Assembly (NCBI GenBank): GCA_028336925.1
Contig: JAOKVV010000011.1
Location: 1-44,929, forward strand
Length of the DNA stretch: 44,929 nt
From: Vicingaceae bacterium
Lineage (GTDB): Bacteria; Bacteroidota; Bacteroidia; Flavobacteriales_E; Vicingaceae
Direction: 5' to 3'
In this document: positions 8,555 through 17,103 of the stretch, in pieces
Layout of the letters: the number at the start of each line of letters is the position of its first letter
Numbering within the stretch: position 1 is the first letter of the stretch
Notes under the pieces: model-generated
Seen by the model: only the letters and a program-made list of their open reading frames with translations
What the model was told of the DNA's origin: nothing
The model's database searches: none
Position numbers and translations under genes: made by a program

Positions 8555-9224
8555 TTATTTTCTTAATTTAAACTTTGGTAATTTTTTTAAGGTGTTTATT
8601 GTAGTCTCTACATCCGACTTTTTATTAGTGAACTTAAGAAACTCATCTACAAGTGAACTTTTATTATCAGTAGCATGTAAAAGGTTAGTATCCCCATATT
8701 TACCCACTTTCTCATCCCCACAACATCCTTCTCTTGTATCAACTATGTAAGATGATTGACGTAAACCTGCTTGCACTCCTTCTATTTTAGAAAAACGTTC
8801 TAAATTGCGCTAATCTTTTGTCCATGTCATCACCTTCATTTGCATTGGTAACTTCTGAACCAATTATTCTTGGATTAGCATATTTAGCTCCAAAACCACC
8901 TACTTCACAATCAAAATCTTCTCCAATTTGAGTTACTTTATAAATTGGATTAATTAATACATGAACACCATTATTAGTGATTGCGTTGTAATACGCTTCT
9001 TGTTTTGCAAGTTTTTCGTTTTTATGAGTTTTATTAGTAGACCCTTTTATTTCTGCATCAAAATTAATGTTTAAATCAGCTTCATAATTGTCAGCAATTT
9101 TTACTTTAGTTTTGTTGTGTAAACCTTCTTCAATCATTCTATATGAGTGTGAGTAAGAAGTTGAAGAGCATGAGCTTAATGCTGCTATAGATACAACAGC
9201 TACGAATAGTAATTTAATTTTTAT
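8555..9224 (-). pseudogene. Broken lipoprotein gene, unknown family (ATA in place of start codon, plus frameshift)
   Basis: Two reading frames (116 codons from an internal ATG at 9137, and 73 codons ending at 8555) join into one protein of about 222 aa if one T is removed from the T5 run at 8791-8795, giving ...RLAQFRTFSKIEGVQAGLRQ.... Upstream of the internal ATG the frame continues through a clear lipoprotein signal peptide (KIKLLFVAVVSIAALSSCSS, Cys at residue 19). Where ATG is expected the codon is ATA (9224-9222), preceded by ATT. No ATG, GTG or TTG occurs between the upstream in-frame TAA and the signal peptide. The mature protein has no domain I recognise. A terminator follows directly. 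It may be a true pseudogene with two lesions, or a non-AUG start plus a sequence error. Confidence 0.75.
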
Positions 9225-9297
9225 AATATATTTATTTTGTTTAAACGAATATAGAACAATTAATTAAGAATATAAAAAACTAATAGGAAAGATATGA

Positions 9298-9328
9298 AAT
9301 AACTCACCTTGAGTAGGTTATTTTTTTT
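9298..9328 (-). terminator. Weak hairpin downstream of mnmA
   Basis: AATAAC(T)CAC...GTA(G)GTTATT forms an imperfect stem (arms 9298-9307 and 9313-9322) with a T8 run at 9321-9328 on the plus strand. It lies about 30 bp past the mnmA stop. The U-tract is better on the plus strand, where no gene reads into it, so its function as the mnmA terminator is uncertain. Confidence 0.35.
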
Positions 9329-9355
9329 AAACTATGAAAGTTGATATGCTTTCAT

Positions 9356-10447
9356 TTATTCGCTAATAAATCCGCCACCTAACAGATCATTTCCTTCATA
9401 AAATACAGCAGATTGCCCAGGAGCTATTCCCTGTACTTCGGCAAAAAAGTCAACTTCTAGTTCATCATCAGCTAGATATTTAACTTCGGCCATTGCACCT
9501 GCATCCTTGTACCTAATTTTGGTTAGAATTTCTGTTCCTTCAGGCAATCGATCATACTTATGTAGGTTTGGGTTTTTTACCTTCATAGTTTTACGATTCA
9601 AATCTTCTTTATTTCCTAACAGAACTGTATTGTTTGAAGCATTTATTTTTAAAACATAAAGCGGATCTCCAACGGCAATACCTAATCCTTTTCGTTGTCC
9701 GATGGTATAAAATGGGTATCCTTCATGTTTGCCAAGAATATTCCCTTGTAAGTCAATAAATTCGCCGCCTTTTACTTTTTCTTCAAGACCATCAACTTTT
9801 CTTTTTATAAATCCACGGTAGTCATTATCTGGAACAAAGCAGATTTCATAACTCTCTGATTTTTTTGCTAACTCTTCATGCCCTCTATCTAAAGCCATTT
9901 GGCGAATGGCACTTTTAGTATACTTGCCTAGTGGAAATATAGTTCTTGCCAATGCTTTTTGTGTTAGTCCCCAAAGCACATAGGATTGATCCTTATTTTC
10001 ATCTAACCCCTTCGATACTACATATCGTCCATTTTCTTGGCGAACATTTGCATAATGTCCTGTAGCAATAAATTTACAACCTAATTGATCAGCTCGTCTT
10101 AAAAGTGCATCCCATTTAATGTGTGTATTGCATAACACACAAGGATTTGGTGTTCTACCTGCCATATATTCACCCACAAAATTGTCAATAATATAGTCAC
10201 CAAATTCCTCTCGTATATCAATAATCATGTGATGAAAACCATATTCTACTGCTAAAATTCGTGCATCATTTATATCATCAAGGCTGCAGCAGCCGGTGGT
10301 TTTACTACTACCTCCTGAGCTTGCATAATCCCAAGTTTTCATGGTTACGCCAATCACTTCATATCCTTCTTCGTGCAGTAAAAGAGCAGTTACAGAACTA
10401 TCTATTCCTCCGCTCATTGCTACTAATACCTTCCCTTTCTTGCTCAT
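9356..10447 (-). CDS. mnmA: tRNA 2-thiouridine(34) synthase MnmA
   Basis: MnmA adenylates and then thiolates U34 in the wobble position of Glu, Gln and Lys tRNAs, taking sulfur from a relay protein. The 363 aa are full length. The PP-loop MSGGIDSSV at residues 11-19 binds ATP. TPNPCVLCN holds the catalytic Cys106, and ESYEICFVPDNDYRGF holds the partner Cys203. The C-terminal beta-barrel has the usual TIGQRKGLGIAVGDPLYV. The MORN-repeat gene ends 3 bp upstream on the same strand, so the two are almost certainly co-transcribed. A weak hairpin follows the stop. Confidence 0.96.
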   Translation of the reverse strand: MSKKGKVLVAMSGGIDSSVTALLLHEEGYEVIGVTMKTWDYASSGGSSKTTGCCSLDDINDARILAVEYGFHHMIIDIREEFGDYIIDNFVGEYMAGRTPNPCVLCNTHIKWDALLRRADQLGCKFIATGHYANVRQENGRYVVSKGLDENKDQSYVLWGLTQKALARTIFPLGKYTKSAIRQMALDRGHEELAKKSESYEICFVPDNDYRGFIKRKVDGLEEKVKGGEFIDLQGNILGKHEGYPFYTIGQRKGLGIAVGDPLYVLKINASNNTVLLGNKEDLNRKTMKVKNPNLHKYDRLPEGTEILTKIRYKDAGAMAEVKYLADDELEVDFFAEVQGIAPGQSAVFYEGNDLLGGGFISE

Positions 10448-10450
10448 TTT

Positions 10451-11233
10451 TTAGTCGTACTTTATTTTTCCTCTTATATCATCAAACTCCAAATATTCTT
10501 TTCTATTGGCCTTTAATTCTTCAGGTATCTCGATTACATTTAAGTTTTCATCGAGTGATTTTCCATCTTTATATTCTACAATTTTATCTACGGTTCCATT
10601 GGAGTTATAATAAATCCACTTACCATCCCTCATTGACTTTTTGTAAATGCCTTTGAGAATTTTATTGCCATTCTCGTTATAAAAGGTGCTCACTCCTTCT
10701 AAAAAACCATTGACATATTGAGTTTCTTCCAATACATTTCCATTATCGTAATATGATCGGTAGTCGTCAACTTCTATATCATTCTTGTAAAATACTAATT
10801 CTGCTAACTTTCCATTTGTATAATAAGTTTCCCAACGTCCAAATTTTGCTCCTTTTTGGTAACCACCTTTAGTAACCAAAACCTGATTTGCTCCATAAGT
10901 TAGCCAAATGCTATCTTTTTTCTGCTCGTAGTATTTTCCTTGAGCCATTAATTCTCCGGTAGAGTAATACATTTTAGCATAAGCTGATTTTACACCGTTA
11001 TGAATCATCATGGTTTGTAATTCCCCCGTTGGATAATAATAAAAAAATGTATCCACAGGTTGACCTTTATCAAATTGTCCTACATAACGAGTAGAACCAT
11101 CAGGATGAAAGGCTTTCCATGTACCTATTTTATTTCCATCTTTATCCTTACGGTTAATGGAAGTACTATTTTGAGCAATAGAATTTGTAGTCAACAAAAA
11201 CATTACTACTACTATGTTGGTTAAATATCTCAT
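10451..11233 (-). CDS. Secreted MORN-repeat (YwqK-like) protein
   Basis: The 260-aa protein has a Sec signal peptide (about residues 1-20, ending SIAQ) and then about eight MORN_2-type repeats. Each has the pattern x-G-x-W-x-x-Y-x-x-N/D-G (KIGTWKAFHPDGS, FGRWETYYTNGKL, RDGKWIYYNSNGTV), forming a stacked beta-hairpin solenoid. Families with this repeat are often annotated as YwqK-family antitoxins, but I see no toxin partner here and the protein is exported, so that label should not be trusted. In Bacteroidota such proteins are common and of unknown function. It ends 3 bp before mnmA. A -7 box (TAAATTTG) lies only 8 bp before the ATG. Confidence 0.8.
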   Translation of the reverse strand: MRYLTNIVVVMFLLTTNSIAQNSTSINRKDKDGNKIGTWKAFHPDGSTRYVGQFDKGQPVDTFFYYYPTGELQTMMIHNGVKSAYAKMYYSTGELMAQGKYYEQKKDSIWLTYGANQVLVTKGGYQKGAKFGRWETYYTNGKLAELVFYKNDIEVDDYRSYYDNGNVLEETQYVNGFLEGVSTFYNENGNKILKGIYKKSMRDGKWIYYNSNGTVDKIVEYKDGKSLDENLNVIEIPEELKANRKEYLEFDDIRGKIKYD

Positions 11234-11241
11234 TGGAGCGA

Positions 11242-11274
11242 CAAATTTAAGAATAATGCTGGTGCCACTTGCAA
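11242..11274 (-). promoter_or_regulatory. Candidate promoter of the MORN-protein/mnmA operon
   Basis: On the minus strand TTTTG (TTG at 11274-11272) is followed after 22 bases by TAAATTTG (11249-11242), a full match to the Bacteroidota -7 consensus. Only 8 bases separate the box from the ATG at 11233, implying an almost leaderless transcript. Confidence 0.55.
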
Positions 11275-11349
11275 AATTCAGTCCAATCCTAAAATAAGTT
11301 GAATTTAAAGGGCATCGAATTATATTAACACTCGGTCTGACATGAATCG

Positions 11350-11357
11350 TATATTTG
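11350..11357 (+). promoter_or_regulatory. Candidate -7 box upstream of the PTPS/folE pair
   Basis: TATATTTG exactly matches TAnnTTTG and lies 25 bp before the ATG at 11383. No TTG is present at the expected -33 position. Confidence 0.5.
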
Positions 11358-11382
11358 TAACGATAAAATTTAGAGTACTATC

Positions 11383-11796
11383 ATGATTAGAATTACCAGA
11401 AGAGAGCGGTTTAGTGCCGCTCATCGTTTAGCAAAGGAAGAATGGAGCCAAGAGAAAAATTTTGAAGTATTTGGTAAATGCTCTAATCCTAATTGGCATG
11501 GACATAACTACGTTCTTTATGTAACAGTAGAAGGGGAAGTAGAAGAAGAAACCGGTTATGTGATTGATTTATCGCTTTTAGGCAAGATTGTGAAAGAACA
11601 TGTAATTCAATATGTAGATCATAAGAACCTTAATTTAGACGTTCCCTTTTTTAAAGGCGTGATGACATCAGCAGAAAATATTGCGATTAAATTTTGGGAA
11701 CAATTAGAGAAGCCTGTAAATGCGACAGGCGGCCGACTTTGCAGCATTAAAATTCAAGAAACAGAAAATAATTACGTAGAATATTTCGGAAAATAA
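11383..11796 (+). CDS. 6-pyruvoyltetrahydropterin synthase / QueD family protein
   Basis: This T-fold enzyme acts on 7,8-dihydroneopterin triphosphate, the product of the adjacent GTP cyclohydrolase I. Zinc ligands are visible at His14 (SAAHRL), His39 and His41 (NWHGHNY). Cys33 in FGKCSNPNWHGHNY is the expected catalytic Cys. DHKNLNLDVPFF and TSAENIAI complete the family pattern. The 137-aa length and the GKCxNPNxHGHNY and DHKNLxLDVP segments look closer to the animal-type PTPS of biopterin synthesis than to classical QueD, though that is judged by eye. Pairing with folE 27 bp downstream fits either tetrahydrobiopterin or the queuosine precursor. No sepiapterin reductase or other que gene is in the window. 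Confidence 0.88.
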   Translation: MIRITRRERFSAAHRLAKEEWSQEKNFEVFGKCSNPNWHGHNYVLYVTVEGEVEEETGYVIDLSLLGKIVKEHVIQYVDHKNLNLDVPFFKGVMTSAENIAIKFWEQLEKPVNATGGRLCSIKIQETENNYVEYFGK

Positions 11797-11823
11797 TCGG
11801 AATAAATAACTTTATATCAAAGA

Positions 11824-12447
11824 ATGGATACATCATTTGAACATCAAGCAGAAGCTTACAAAAGAGTGGATAATTACAACGACGAAAAAATTAACAAAAT
11901 GGCTTCTCATTACTCAGATATTATCACTGAGCTCGGAGAAGATGTAAATAGAGAAGGTTTGCTTAAAACACCTGAGCGTGTAGCAAAAGCAATGTCATTT
12001 CTAACGCACGGTTATGACATGGATCCGGCAGAGATACTAAAATCTGCAATGTTTCAAGAGGATCATAACCATATGGTTATAGTAAAAGATATTGAGATTT
12101 ACTCGATGTGTGAGCACCATATGTTGCCATTTTTTGGAAAAGCGCACATTGCTTACATCCCTAATGGATGGATAGTGGGGTTAAGTAAAATACCACGAGT
12201 AGCAGACGCTTTTTCTAGAAGAATGCAAGTACAAGAACGACTTACAGATCAGATAAAAACGTGTATTCAAGAAACTTTAAACCCATTAGGTGTAGCAGTT
12301 GTTATAGAAGCAAAACACTTGTGTATGCAGATGCGTGGAATTCAGAAACAAAACTCAGTTACTACCACTTCATCTTTTACAGGAGAGTTTGAGAAAGATG
12401 CAACAAGAAAAGAGTTCATAGATTTGATTGGTAAGAATTTACACTAG
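11824..12447 (+). CDS. folE: GTP cyclohydrolase I
   Basis: FolE opens GTP to 7,8-dihydroneopterin triphosphate, the first step for folate, biopterin and queuosine. The 207 aa form a complete Fol[17 protein letters not shown] in the helical N-terminal half, the zinc site Cys96 and His99 ([20 protein letters not shown]), and the third ligand Cys167 in [10 protein letters not shown], followed by the [12 protein letters not shown] closing strand. It lies 27 bp after the PTPS/QueD-family gene, and a strong terminator follows, so the two form a compact two-gene unit. Confidence 0.96.
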   Translation: MDTSFEHQAEAYKRVDNYNDEKINKMASHYSDIITELGEDVNREGLLKTPERVAKAMSFLTHGYDMDPAEILKSAMFQEDHNHMVIVKDIEIYSMCEHHMLPFFGKAHIAYIPNGWIVGLSKIPRVADAFSRRMQVQERLTDQIKTCIQETLNPLGVAVVIEAKHLCMQMRGIQKQNSVTTTSSFTGEFEKDATRKEFIDLIGKNLH

Positions 12448-12469
12448 TTAATATATAATTTTTATTTTT

Positions 12470-12501
12470 AAACCTCGAAGTTTTTTCTTCGAGGTTTTTT
12501 T
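12470..12501 (+). terminator. Rho-independent terminator of folE
   Basis: AAACCTCGAAG (12470-12480) and CTTCGAGGTTT (12487-12497) form a perfect 11-bp stem with a T6 loop and a T7 tract (12495-12501). Confidence 0.92.
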
Positions 12502-12590
12502 ATGGGATTTATTTAAATTTTGTTAAGCCGAATTCCATTTATCAAAAAATGAGATTGAATGATTAATTTAGCATCAAATTATTAAACAAA

Positions 12591-13325
12591 ATGAAAGACT
12601 TTAGAAATTTCAACAATATGATTCAAGGAGAAACAGCTCCTGCAGGAACAATGGTTAAAGCATTTATGGCAAATGTATTTGCTTACATGACAGGTGCATT
12701 GGCCATAACGGGTATTATAGCTTACGCATTTGGTACAAGCCCTGCTTTATTAAATTACTTAGTGAATCCCGAAACTGGTGGAATGTCTATGTTCGGTTAT
12801 GTAGTCATGTTTGCTCCATTATTAATGGTGTTCGGAATGACAATGGCATTTAACCGGCTATCATCATTTGTATTGATGTTATTATTCATCGTTTTCTCTA
12901 TTCTAATGGGTATGAGTATGAGCTTTATATTTCTAGCATACACCAGTGCTTCGATTGCTTCTACTTTCGCAATTACTTCATTAACTTTTGGCGTAATGGC
13001 TGTTTTAGGGTATACTACTAATACTGATTTAACTAAGTTTGGAAGTATTCTAAAAATGGCATTAATTGGAATTATCATTGCGATGGTCATAAATATATTT
13101 TTAGGAAGCGAAGCCATTGAATTTATCATCAGTATAGCTGGAGTTCTAATTTTTACAGGACTTACCGCTTATGATGTACAAAAACTAAAAAGAATTGGTT
13201 CAGGAATAGAGTATGATACTCAAGAATCGAGTAATAAATTAGCAATTGTAGGTGCACTTACATTGTATTTAGACTTTATAAATTTATTCATGTTTTTGCT
13301 CCGATTCTTAGGAGATCGAAAATAA
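12591..13325 (+). CDS. Bax inhibitor-1 / YccA family membrane protein
   Basis: The 244-aa protein has a short polar N-terminus and then about seven hydrophobic segments, the layout of the BI-1/TMBIM family. The first segment begins FMANVFAYMTGALAITGIIA. The C-terminal signature FTGLTAYDVQKLKRIG, followed by a last helix LYLDFINLFMFLLRFLG, is diagnostic. Bacterial homologues such as BsYetJ are pH-sensitive calcium leak channels, while YccA modulates FtsH; which applies here is unknown. The gene is flanked by terminators on both sides, so it is monocistronic. Confidence 0.92.
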   Translation: MKDFRNFNNMIQGETAPAGTMVKAFMANVFAYMTGALAITGIIAYAFGTSPALLNYLVNPETGGMSMFGYVVMFAPLLMVFGMTMAFNRLSSFVLMLLFIVFSILMGMSMSFIFLAYTSASIASTFAITSLTFGVMAVLGYTTNTDLTKFGSILKMALIGIIIAMVINIFLGSEAIEFIISIAGVLIFTGLTAYDVQKLKRIGSGIEYDTQESSNKLAIVGALTLYLDFINLFMFLLRFLGDRK

Positions 13326-13347
13326 TTATAAAAAACAAAAATCTTAG

Positions 13348-13384
13348 AAAGATTGGACCGTCAATGTTCCAATCTTTTTTTATT
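13348..13384 (+). terminator. Rho-independent terminator after the BI-1 gene
   Basis: AAAGATTGGA (13348-13357) pairs perfectly with TCCAATCTTT (13368-13377) around a 10-base loop and runs into a T-rich tract. It also lies just upstream of fabD, whose promoter must therefore sit within the following 30 bp or so. Confidence 0.88.
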
Positions 13385-13411
13385 TTGCAGCATTAAATAA
13401 AAAAGTAGAAT

Positions 13412-14293
13412 ATGAAAGCATATGTATTCCCTGGACAAGGGGCACAATTTTCAGGAATGGGAAAAGACCTTTACGAGCAATCAGAAGAGGCAAAAAAACT
13501 TTTTCACCAAGCAAATGATATTTTAGGGTTCAATATTACAGACATTATGTTTGAGGGAACCGATGAGCAACTGAAGCAAACGAACGTTACACAACCTGCT
13601 ATATTTTTACATTCCGTAATTCTTGCAAAAGTTTTGGGAGATAATTTTAAGCCCGATATGACAGCAGGTCACTCATTAGGAGAGTTTTCGGCATTGGTTT
13701 CGGCAGGTGCTATGAAATTTGAAGACGGTTTAAAATTAGTAGCTGCTCGTGCAAATGCAATGCAGAAAGCTTGTGAAGCACAACCATCTACTATGGCGGC
13801 GGTATTAGGTATGGAAGATGTTGATGTAGAACGAATTTGTTCAGAAATTGATGGTGTAGTGGTTCCAGCAAACTATAATTGTCCAGGTCAGTTAGTTATT
13901 TCAGGATCAGTAGAAGCAGTAGAGAAAGCATGTGAAGCATTGAAAGAAGCAGGTGCTAAAAGAGCATTATTGCTGCCTGTTGGAGGTGCATTTCATTCAC
14001 CTTTAATGGAACCTGCAAGAGCAGAGTTAGAGGCTGCTATAAAAGCCACTGAAATTAATACTCCAATTTGTCCAGTTTATCAAAATGTAGTAGCAAAAGG
14101 GGTTACAGAACCTGCTGAAATTAAAACTAATTTGGTAAACCAATTAACAGGTGCTGTAAAATGGACGCAGATAATGCAACAAATGATTGCAGACGGAGCG
14201 GCTGAATTCATTGAAGTAGGACCTGGTAAAGTACTACAAGGGTTAGTAAAGAAAGTAGATAGGGCTATGCCAACAGCTTCTGCGGAGGTTTAA
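13412..14293 (+). CDS. fabD: Malonyl-CoA:ACP transacylase FabD
   Basis: FabD transfers malonyl from CoA to acyl carrier protein to feed fatty-acid elongation in the cytosol. The 293 aa show FPGQGAQFSGMGKDL at the N-terminus, the nucleophile elbow GHSLGEF with Ser88, and GGAFHSPLM with the catalytic His195. The closing IEVGPGKVLQGLVKK is typical. A terminator separates it from the upstream membrane-protein gene. The lipoprotein peptidase gene starts 45 bp downstream and may be co-transcribed. Confidence 0.97.
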   Translation: MKAYVFPGQGAQFSGMGKDLYEQSEEAKKLFHQANDILGFNITDIMFEGTDEQLKQTNVTQPAIFLHSVILAKVLGDNFKPDMTAGHSLGEFSALVSAGAMKFEDGLKLVAARANAMQKACEAQPSTMAAVLGMEDVDVERICSEIDGVVVPANYNCPGQLVISGSVEAVEKACEALKEAGAKRALLLPVGGAFHSPLMEPARAELEAAIKATEINTPICPVYQNVVAKGVTEPAEIKTNLVNQLTGAVKWTQIMQQMIADGAAEFIEVGPGKVLQGLVKKVDRAMPTASAEV

Positions 14294-14338
14294 TAATTTA
14301 CCATTACATTAGCATTCTAAATCAACAGAAAACACATT

Positions 14339-16414
14339 ATGAAAAAAATTGCATTTGCAGTTAGTGCTGTATCTTTTGCATTGTTAACATCTTGTGGTCA
14401 TCAGGCCAAGGAAACGGAAACAGTGGTAGAAGAAGTAAAAGTAGAAACAGAGGAATTTGCTTATTTATCAGAGCAATTTGCTGATTTAAAAATTGTTCGA
14501 TACCAAGTTCCAGGTTGGGAAAATTTAAGCCTTAAACAAAAAGAACTGTTGTACTACTTATATGAAGCCGCTATCTCTGGTCGAGATATGATGTATGATC
14601 AGAATTTTAAGCACAACTTATCTATAAGAAGAAGTTTAGAAGCTATTTTAGAGAATTTTGAAGGAGATACAGCAAGTGAAGAGTATCAAAATCTATTGAC
14701 TTACACTAAACGTGTGTGGTTCTCAAATGGAATTCATCACCATTACGGAAATGAAAAAATGATTCCTGAGTTTACTCCTGAATTTTTCAAAACTCAACTC
14801 GTTACAATCGATGGCAACAAATTACCATTGAGTAATGGCGAAACTCAACAAGAGTTAGCAGATCGATTAGCAACGATTTTATTTGATTCAACCATAGCAA
14901 TAAAGAAAGTATCTTCTAATACAAAAGGTGATCTGGTTGCAAATTCGGCAGTGAATTTTTATGAAGGAGTTACTCAAACAGAAGTTGAAGCTTACTTTAG
15001 TCAGTTTTCTAAAGATGGAAATCAACCAGAACATGGATTGAATTCTAAAATGGTAAAGGAGAATAACAAAGTAGTAGAGAAGAAGTGGATGATCGGAGGA
15101 ATGTATTCTCCTGCTATTGAAAAAATAGTTTATTGGTTAGAAAAAGCAGTAGAGGTGGCTGAAACACCACAACAAGCTGAAACTTTTAAGCGATTAATTA
15201 CTTATTACCAAACAGGTAAAGTGGCTAATTGGGATCAATACAATATTGCATGGGTGGCAGACACTGCCGCTAGTGTAGATGCTGTAAACGGTTTTATAGA
15301 AGTTTATAACGATCCATTGGGCTATAAGGGTTCTTATGAATCAGTTGTTTCATTTAGAGATGAAGAAGCAACGAAAAGAATTGCTGCTGTTGGATCAGAA
15401 GCTCAGTGGTTTGAAGATAATTCGCCTTTAATGCCTGAGCATAAAAAGAAAAATGTGGTAGGTATTACAGGGAAGGTTATTACTGTAGTGGTTGAAGGTG
15501 GTGATGCATCTCCATCTACTCCAATTGGAATTAACTTGCCAAACAATAATTGGATACGACAAGAGCATGGTTCTAAGTCGGTAAATCTTGGAAACATTGT
15601 TCATGCTTATGAAATGGCAGCTAAAGAAGGAAAAAGTGCTTTAGCAGAATTTGCCTACAATCAAGAAGAAATAGATCGTCAGAAAAATTATGGTTCCTTA
15701 GCAGATGTATTACATACAGATTTGCATGAGGTAATTGGTCACGCATCTGGTTTAATTAATGAAGGAATTGGAACACCAAAAGAAACCCTTAAAAGTTATG
15801 CTTCTACTTTAGAAGAGGGGAGAGCTGATTTGGTTGCATTGTACTTTTTACCTGATGCTAAACTCATAGAAATGGGATTGATAGATTCTGATGAAGTGGG
15901 TAAAGCAGCTTATGATGATTACATTAGAAATGGTATGATGCTTCAATTGAGAAGAATTAAAAAAGGAGATGTAATCGAGGAGGCTCACATGAGGAATAGA
16001 CAACTAGTTGCAGGTTGGGCTTTCGAAAAAGGAAAAGCGGATAACGTAATTGAAAAGAAAGTGAAAGAGGGTAAAACCTATTTTGTGATTAACGATTACG
16101 GAAAACTTCGAGTACTTTTTGGAGATTTATTACGTGAATTGCAACGTATAAAGAGTGAAGGTGATTATGCCGCAGGCGAGTTATTAGTTGAAACTTACGG
16201 TGTTCAGGTAGATTCTGAATTGCATCAAGAGGTTTTAGAAAGATATGAAGCTCTTAACCAAGCTGCTTACGGTGGATTTATCAACCCGATGTTGAAACCA
16301 GTAATGGATGAGGCAGGTAAAATTACGGATGTAAAAGTGGAGTATCCACTTAACTTTAAAGATCAAATGATGTTCTACGGAAAGAATTACTCGTTCTTGC
16401 CACATTACAATTAG
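14339..16414 (+). CDS. Lipoprotein dipeptidyl-peptidase III family metallopeptidase (M49)
   Basis: M49 peptidases remove dipeptides from the N-termini of short peptides using one zinc ion. The 691-aa protein begins with a lipoprotein signal (FAVSAVSFALLTSCGH, Cys19) and a Glu/Val-rich linker, so it is probably membrane-anchored. The zinc motif HEVIGH is at residues 463-468 (HExxGH form, the M49 hallmark). The second motif EEGRAD is at 492-497, matching EExxAD/E with Gly where Cys or Ala is more usual. Length and spacing match the family. A bidirectional terminator follows. Eukaryotic members are cytosolic, so the lipid anchor is a notable variation. Confidence 0.9.
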   Translation: MKKIAFAVSAVSFALLTSCGHQAKETETVVEEVKVETEEFAYLSEQFADLKIVRYQVPGWENLSLKQKELLYYLYEAAISGRDMMYDQNFKHNLSIRRSLEAILENFEGDTASEEYQNLLTYTKRVWFSNGIHHHYGNEKMIPEFTPEFFKTQLVTIDGNKLPLSNGETQQELADRLATILFDSTIAIKKVSSNTKGDLVANSAVNFYEGVTQTEVEAYFSQFSKDGNQPEHGLNSKMVKENNKVVEKKWMIGGMYSPAIEKIVYWLEKAVEVAETPQQAETFKRLITYYQTGKVANWDQYNIAWVADTAASVDAVNGFIEVYNDPLGYKGSYESVVSFRDEEATKRIAAVGSEAQWFEDNSPLMPEHKKKNVVGITGKVITVVVEGGDASPSTPIGINLPNNNWIRQEHGSKSVNLGNIVHAYEMAAKEGKSALAEFAYNQEEIDRQKNYGSLADVLHTDLHEVIGHASGLINEGIGTPKETLKSYASTLEEGRADLVALYFLPDAKLIEMGLIDSDEVGKAAYDDYIRNGMMLQLRRIKKGDVIEEAHMRNRQLVAGWAFEKGKADNVIEKKVKEGKTYFVINDYGKLRVLFGDLLRELQRIKSEGDYAAGELLVETYGVQVDSELHQEVLERYEALNQAAYGGFINPMLKPVMDEAGKITDVKVEYPLNFKDQMMFYGKNYSFLPHYN

Positions 16415-16433
16415 GATATAGATAATAAGATTT

Positions 16434-16475
16434 AAAAAAGCCCTTTCTAGTGTTGTACCTAGGAAGGGCTTTTTA
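16434..16475. terminator. Bidirectional terminator between the M49 peptidase gene and ssb
   Basis: AAAAAGCCCTTTCTAG and CTAGGAAGGGCTTTTT form a 16-bp stem with one G-T wobble around an 8-base loop. A/T runs flank both arms, so it can serve both convergent genes. Confidence 0.9.
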
Positions 16476-16513
16476 ATTAACCAATGGGTCAGAAATTGTA
16501 TTTGAAAGGTCAA

Positions 16514-16852
16514 TTATGCCTTACCTCCAAGCATTACTATTTCATTTACCAACACTTCTGAAATGTATTTTTTTACACCATCTTTATCTTCATAAGAACG
16601 GTTAGTCAATTTACCCTCTATCGCCAACTCGCTTCCTTTATCTAAAAATTTCTCTGCTATTTCAGCTGTTTTTCCCCATGCTACAAGCTGATGCCATGTG
16701 GTGTCTTGTACTTTTTCACCTTTTGTATTCTTGTATGAATCTGTCGTTGCAATAGACATACGAGCAACTACTTTTCCACCTTCTAAATGTTTTACTTCTG
16801 GTTTTGCACCTAAATTCCCGATTAACTTAACACTATTTCTTAATGAACTCAT
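16514..16852 (-). CDS. ssb: Single-stranded DNA-binding protein (short form)
   Basis: The 112 aa consist of one OB-fold: NSVKLIGNLGAKPEVKHLEG at the start, the TDSYKNTKGE loop, TTWHQLVAWGKTAEIAEKFL, and GSELAIEGKLTNRSYEDKDG. It binds ssDNA, normally as a tetramer. The protein ends ...EIVMLGGKA and lacks the Gly-rich linker and acidic tip (DDxxPF) through which SSB recruits replication and repair partners. Short tailless SSBs occur in Bacteroidota alongside a full-length copy; whether this genome has another cannot be judged here. The gene is convergent with the peptidase gene across a shared terminator. Confidence 0.93.
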   Translation of the reverse strand: MSSLRNSVKLIGNLGAKPEVKHLEGGKVVARMSIATTDSYKNTKGEKVQDTTWHQLVAWGKTAEIAEKFLDKGSELAIEGKLTNRSYEDKDGVKKYISEVLVNEIVMLGGKA

Positions 16853-17103
16853 AATAATTTGTTTTAATTGTTTGTGAATTATTTCGAGGCAAAGGTGAGA
16901 TGAAGGGGAAGTCTAAATCGGTTTTAAACGTTTATTAGTCGTTTAATATTCGTTTGTTGTCGTTTGAAAATGATTTTTTAATTGAAATTGAATTATTTAT
17001 ACATAATTTTATAAAAATAGAATGAACCTCATAGAATAATAAATAATAAGATATCTGTTTATTTTACTTAGAATAAATCTATATATTTTTAGGATAAATA
17101 AAT

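Noticed and set aside
10451-11233. Toxin-antitoxin module (YwqK-family antitoxin label)
   Set aside because: The protein is exported and built of MORN repeats, and its neighbour is mnmA; no toxin-like gene is adjacent.
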